Below are positions 60,728 through 64,000 of a stretch of DNA of 64,000 bases, one piece after another (the first letter of the stretch is position 1; each line of letters opens with the position of its first letter). Under the pieces are notes generated by a model, which was not told where the DNA came from, ran no database searches, and was given only the letters and a program-made list of their open reading frames with translations. The translations under genes and the position numbers were made by a program. The stretch is from assembly GCA_002694745.1 (NCBI GenBank), contig NZMY01000037.1, forward strand, positions 186,001 through 250,000, given 5' to 3'. The DNA comes from Croceicoccus sp. (GTDB lineage Bacteria > Pseudomonadota > Alphaproteobacteria > Sphingomonadales > Sphingomonadaceae).

Positions 60728-62056
60728 TCAGGCCGCGGCCTGCACCTTCGGCTCGGGCAGCGCCTGCGTCGGCTTGCTGCCCCACAAGGCGTAGAACAGG
60801 ATGTAAAGCTCGCACACCGCGGTCAGCAGGAACGACAGCTGCAGGCCATAGCGGTCGGCAAGCCAGCCCTGCACCACGACCAGCGCGCCGCCCGCGATCG
60901 CCATGATCAGCAGGCCCGATCCTTCCTCGGTCAGCGGGCCAAGACCCTTGATGCCCAAAGTGAAGATCGTGGGGAACATGATCGAGTGGAACAGCCCCAC
61001 CAGGATCAGCGACCACATCGCGACAGGACCGCTGGCAAAGACGGTGATCATCATCACCACGAACGCGCCGACCGAAAACACCGCCAGCACATGGCCCGGA
61101 TCGAATCGCTGCATGATCGCGGATCCGGCAAAGCGTCCGACCATCATGCCCGCCCACAGGAAGGTCAGGTAGCGGCCGGCCTGCTCATAGGTTAGATTGG
61201 CGATGTCGGGCTGGGCGACGAAGTTGACGAACAGATTGGCGACGCCGATTTCCGCGATCAGGTAGATGAAGATCGCGGGCACGCCGAACACCAGATTGCG
61301 GTGCTTCCACAGCGACAGGTTCTTGCGCTCTTCCTTGGAACTGCGCGCATTGGCCGAACCCATCGCAGGCAGCGGAAAACGCGCGATGATGATGGCCAGC
61401 ACGATCAGCACCGCAGCGACAAGGCCATAGGGCAGGATCACCGATTGCGCATCGGCCAGCCGTTCGGCTTCGGTCAGGACGGTTCCGGCCTCTGCCGTGC
61501 CGCCGCGCGACCGGCCAAGGATCAGATAGGCGCCGAACAGCGGAGCCAGCATCGTGCCCGCCGAATTCATCGCCTGCACGAGGTTGAGGCGCGATGACGC
61601 GGTCTCGGGCTTGCCGACGACGGCGACATAGGGATTGGCCGCGACCTGCAGCAGGGTGATCCCGCAGGCGATCACGAACAGCATGGTCAGCGTCACACCA
61701 TAGGACGGCAGGCTGGCTGCCAGCATCATGCCCAGCGATCCGGCCGCCATGACCAGCAGGCCGACCACCAGCGAGCTCTTGTACCCGATCCGCTCGATCA
61801 GCTTGGCCGAGGGAATCGATGCCACGAAATAGGCGATGAACCACACCGATTCGATCAGCGTCGTCTCGGTATAGTTGAGGTCGAACACGCTGCGCAGATG
61901 CGGCAGCAGCGTGTTGTTGATGACGGTGATAAAGCCCCACATGAAGAACAGGCTGGCCAGCAGCGTCAGCGCCGGGCCGTATTTCACGACGGTGCCGTCG
62001 GGCGCCAACGCGCGCCCATCACTGGACACGCCGGGGGACGAGGGGGTTGAAGGCAT
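60728..62056 (-). CDS. MFS sugar transporter (FucP/GluP family)
   Basis: A 442-residue 12-helix major facilitator of the fucose/glucose/galactose proton symporter group: LASLFFMWGFITVINNTLLPHLRSVFDLNYTETTLIESVWFIAYFVASIPSAKLIERIGYK is the family N-terminus, and ITLLQVAANPYVAVVGKPETASSRLNLVQAMNSAGTMLAPLFGAYL the signature region. It probably moves L-arabinose or D-galactose across the inner membrane. Divergent from the mutarotase gene, sharing a promoter region with a TTGTCGGA-type site. Confidence 0.9.
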   Translation of the reverse strand: MPSTPSSPGVSSDGRALAPDGTVVKYGPALTLLASLFFMWGFITVINNTLLPHLRSVFDLNYTETTLIESVWFIAYFVASIPSAKLIERIGYKSSLVVGLLVMAAGSLGMMLAASLPSYGVTLTMLFVIACGITLLQVAANPYVAVVGKPETASSRLNLVQAMNSAGTMLAPLFGAYLILGRSRGGTAEAGTVLTEAERLADAQSVILPYGLVAAVLIVLAIIIARFPLPAMGSANARSSKEERKNLSLWKHRNLVFGVPAIFIYLIAEIGVANLFVNFVAQPDIANLTYEQAGRYLTFLWAGMMVGRFAGSAIMQRFDPGHVLAVFSVGAFVVMMITVFASGPVAMWSLILVGLFHSIMFPTIFTLGIKGLGPLTEEGSGLLIMAIAGGALVVVQGWLADRYGLQLSFLLTAVCELYILFYALWGSKPTQALPEPKVQAAA

Positions 62057-62118
62057 CGGTTTCCTCTCTGACGCAGCGCGGCCTGCATTGCCTATGAAGC
62101 GGCTTGCGCTTTCTTGAT

Positions 62119-62131
62119 TTGTCGGACTATA
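62119..62131 (+). promoter_or_regulatory. TTGTCGGA-type operator, site 3 (transporter/mutarotase promoter)
   Basis: TTGTCGGACTATA, 62 bp before the transporter start and 65 bp before the mutarotase start, in their divergent promoter region. Same core as sites 1 and 2. Confidence 0.5.
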
Positions 62132-62195
62132 TGCGAGGAAAGGGTCCCGTCAATGGGGCACGACAACTCCATGCATAGACGGGAGCGAATTGGGA

Positions 62196-63356
62196 ATGAG
62201 GAATCGCTGGAATATCATGACTGGCGCGGCATTTGCCGCCCTGTCGTTTGCCTCGCTGTCGGTGGGCGCCGCCCCCGCGCTGGCCGCAGAGGCGACGCAG
62301 CAATCCGCCGGCACGCTGGCCGACGGCACCGAAGTGACCGAAATCACGCTGACCGGCGAGAACGGCGTATCCGTTTCCATCCTGACCCTGGGCGCGACGC
62401 TGCATGAATTCATGGTCCCCGACCGCGACGGCAATGTCGCGGACATCGCCGTCAGCTATGGCGAGGTGTCCGATTATGAAAAGGCACCCAACTATTGGGG
62501 CGCGACCATCGGGCGCTATGCCAATCGCATCGACGGCGGCGCCTTCACGCTCGACGGCAAGACCTATCAGCTGACCCAGAACGACGGCGCGAATTCGCTG
62601 CATGGCGGCGGCAGCGCGTGGGACGTGCGCAACTGGACCGTCGAATCGGTGGAATCCGGCCCGAACGCCAGCGTGCGCCTGACGCTGCAGAGCCCCGACG
62701 GCGAGAACGGCTATCCCGGAGCGGTCAATGCGGCGGTGACCTATTTCCTCGACGACGCGGGTTCGCTGCGCATCGAATTTGACGCGACGACCAACAAGCC
62801 AACGATCATCAACATGACCAATCACGCGCTGTTCAACATGGCGGGCGAGGGCGCACCCGAGGGCGCGATGGGCAATGTGCTGACCATTCCCGCCAGCCAT
62901 TACACCCCGGTGAACGAGAATCTGATCCCCACCGGCGAATTGCGCCCCGTCGAAGGGTCGGTGTTCGATTTCCGCGCAGGCAAGCCGCTGCATGACGGGC
63001 TGCGCGACGGGACCAATCCGCAGATCGTCGTCGGCCGCGGCTTCGACCATAATTTCGCGCTGGACAAGGGCGTGACGGCCGAGCCGGAAATGGCCGCCCG
63101 TCTGGAGGATCCCGCCTCGGGCCGCGTGCTGGAAGTGCTGACGACCGAACCGGGGCTGCAGCTTTACACCGGCAATTTCCTCGACGGGACCTATATCGGC
63201 AAGAACAGCCACGTCTATCGCATGGGCGACGGCATCGCGCTTGAACCGCAGAAATTCCCCAACGCCCCCAACCAACCCGAATTCGTTTCTCCGCGCGTCG
63301 ATCCGGGCAAGCCCTACCGGCATGTCATGATCTATCGCGTGTCCGTCGACCGCTGA
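62196..63356 (+). CDS. galM: Aldose 1-epimerase (mutarotase), exported
   Basis: A 386-residue GalM-like enzyme with signal peptide ([24 protein letters not shown]). [61 protein letters not shown] (catalytic His region), [11 protein letters not shown] with the second His, and GFDHNFALD are family motifs; the C-terminal Glu is in [11 protein letters not shown]. It interconverts sugar anomers, here in the periplasm, supplying the form used by the transporter or dehydrogenase. ATG 62196 has GGGAGCGAATTGGG upstream. Confidence 0.92.
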   Translation: MRNRWNIMTGAAFAALSFASLSVGAAPALAAEATQQSAGTLADGTEVTEITLTGENGVSVSILTLGATLHEFMVPDRDGNVADIAVSYGEVSDYEKAPNYWGATIGRYANRIDGGAFTLDGKTYQLTQNDGANSLHGGGSAWDVRNWTVESVESGPNASVRLTLQSPDGENGYPGAVNAAVTYFLDDAGSLRIEFDATTNKPTIINMTNHALFNMAGEGAPEGAMGNVLTIPASHYTPVNENLIPTGELRPVEGSVFDFRAGKPLHDGLRDGTNPQIVVGRGFDHNFALDKGVTAEPEMAARLEDPASGRVLEVLTTEPGLQLYTGNFLDGTYIGKNSHVYRMGDGIALEPQKFPNAPNQPEFVSPRVDPGKPYRHVMIYRVSVDR

Positions 63357-63360
63357 ACCG

Positions 63361-63374
63361 AGTAACCGCTATCA
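63361..63374 (+). promoter_or_regulatory. LacI-type operator candidate at the start of the dehydratase gene
   Basis: AGTAACCGCTATCA differs in two bases from the repeat at 50552-50565 and 50639-50652. Its last A is the first base of the dehydratase ATG. It could be chance, since the gap between the two genes is only 17 bp. Confidence 0.3.
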
Positions 63375-64000
63375 TGACCGACACCCAGAAGCCGAAACTG
63401 CGCTCGCGCGCCTGGTTCGACAATCCCGACAATATCGACATGACCGCGCTCTATCTTGAGCGTTATCTGAACTTCGGCCTCAGCCTCGAGGAACTGCGCT
63501 CGGGCAAGCCGATCATCGGCATCGCGCAATCGGGCAGCGATCTGTCGCCCTGCAACCGCCACCATCTGGTGCTCGCGGAGCGCGTGCGCGAAGGCATCCG
63601 CGAAGCGGGCGGCATCGCGCTGGAATTTCCGGTCCACCCGATCCAGGAAACCGGCAAGCGGCCCACCGCCGCGCTCGACCGCAACCTGTCCTATCTGGGT
63701 CTGGTCGAGGCGCTGTACGGCTATCCGCTCGACGGCGTCGTGCTGACCACCGGCTGCGACAAGACGACGCCCGCCATGCTGATGGCGGCGGCCACGGTGA
63801 ACATCCCGGCCATCGCCCTGTCGGTCGGCCCCATGCTGAACGGCTGGCACAAGGGTGAGCGGACCGGTTCGGGCACCATCGTGTGGAAGGCGCGCCAGAT
63901 GCTGGCCGCGGGCCAGATCGACGACGAGGGCTTCATCAAGCTGGTCGCATCGTCGGCCCCGTCAACGGGCTATTGTAACACCATGGGCACCGCGACCACG
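63374..64000 (+). CDS. IlvD/Edd-family sugar-acid dehydratase, probably L-arabinonate dehydratase (cut by window edge)
   Basis: The first 209 residues of an iron-sulfur dehydratase; the gene continues past the window. [55 protein letters not shown] is the start typical of pentonate dehydratases of this family. The cluster ligands are seen in [19 protein letters not shown] and STGYCNTMG. The expected step is L-arabinonate to 2-keto-3-deoxyarabinonate; D-galactonate is another possible substrate and would feed dgoK-dgoA. It follows the mutarotase by 17 bp. Confidence 0.9.
   Translation, partial: MTDTQKPKLRSRAWFDNPDNIDMTALYLERYLNFGLSLEELRSGKPIIGIAQSGSDLSPCNRHHLVLAERVREGIREAGGIALEFPVHPIQETGKRPTAALDRNLSYLGLVEALYGYPLDGVVLTTGCDKTTPAMLMAAATVNIPAIALSVGPMLNGWHKGERTGSGTIVWKARQMLAAGQIDDEGFIKLVASSAPSTGYCNTMGTATT

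Overview
The window is chromosomal DNA from a high-GC alphaproteobacterium, most likely a sphingomonad (Sphingomonadaceae or Erythrobacteraceae). Reasons: the divergent hemC / tsaD-gpsA arrangement, serC-serA-hisZ-purA in a row, a Proteobacteria-type TonB-dependent receptor, LexA boxes of the alphaproteobacterial GTTC-N7-GTTC type, and codon use. This is inferred from gene content, not from rRNA; no rRNA gene is present.

Layout. 1-14.8 kb: housekeeping genes. They are the 5' end of a DsbD-like reductase, a UbiH-type hydroxylase, the haem genes hemC-hemD plus an anchored partner, tsaD-gpsA-flippase-OmpA, an S10 peptidase and uvrB. 14.8-20.1 kb: a complete Anbu operon (alpha/beta hydrolase, circularly permuted ATP-grasp, alpha-E, transglutaminase, Anbu peptidase). 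20.2-30.7 kb: a LuxR-type regulator, a GNAT enzyme, a GDT1 manganese exporter behind a probable yybP-ykoY riboswitch, an extensin-like protein, serC-serA, hisZ, an esterase, purA, and a pseudo-receiver/MarR regulator behind two LexA boxes. 30.8-33.7 kb: tRNA-Ser, a decayed ParB-domain DNA methyltransferase, topoisomerase IB and tRNA-Gln.

33.6-47.0 kb: an integrated element of 13,313 bp. It is bounded by a perfect 50-bp direct repeat of the 3' part of tRNA-Gln. It has a tyrosine integrase and an excisionase-like gene, then an abrupt junction into tail-end and lysis genes (tail protein C-terminus, beta-propeller/LamG tail protein, endolysin, overlapping spanin-like pair). There are no head or packaging genes, so it is a deleted prophage. 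It carries cargo on the opposite strand: a sterol-desaturase-like fatty acid hydroxylase, an acyltransferase, and, next to attR, a lower-GC set of three unknown genes that could be a phage-exclusion module.

47.4-64 kb: a polysaccharide and sugar utilisation locus for arabinan or arabinogalactan. A TonB-dependent receptor, two GH43 enzymes and a GH51 arabinofuranosidase would import and cut the glycan. An MFS sugar transporter and a mutarotase follow. An AraA/Gal-type 1-dehydrogenase, an IlvD-type dehydratase (cut by the window end), an AraD1-type dehydratase and an oxoglutarate-semialdehyde dehydrogenase give the non-phosphorylative L-arabinose route to 2-oxoglutarate. DgoK and DgoA add the end of the De Ley-Doudoroff galactose route. 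A FadR/GntR regulator sits inside, and a TTGTCGGA-type motif recurs in three of the locus promoters.
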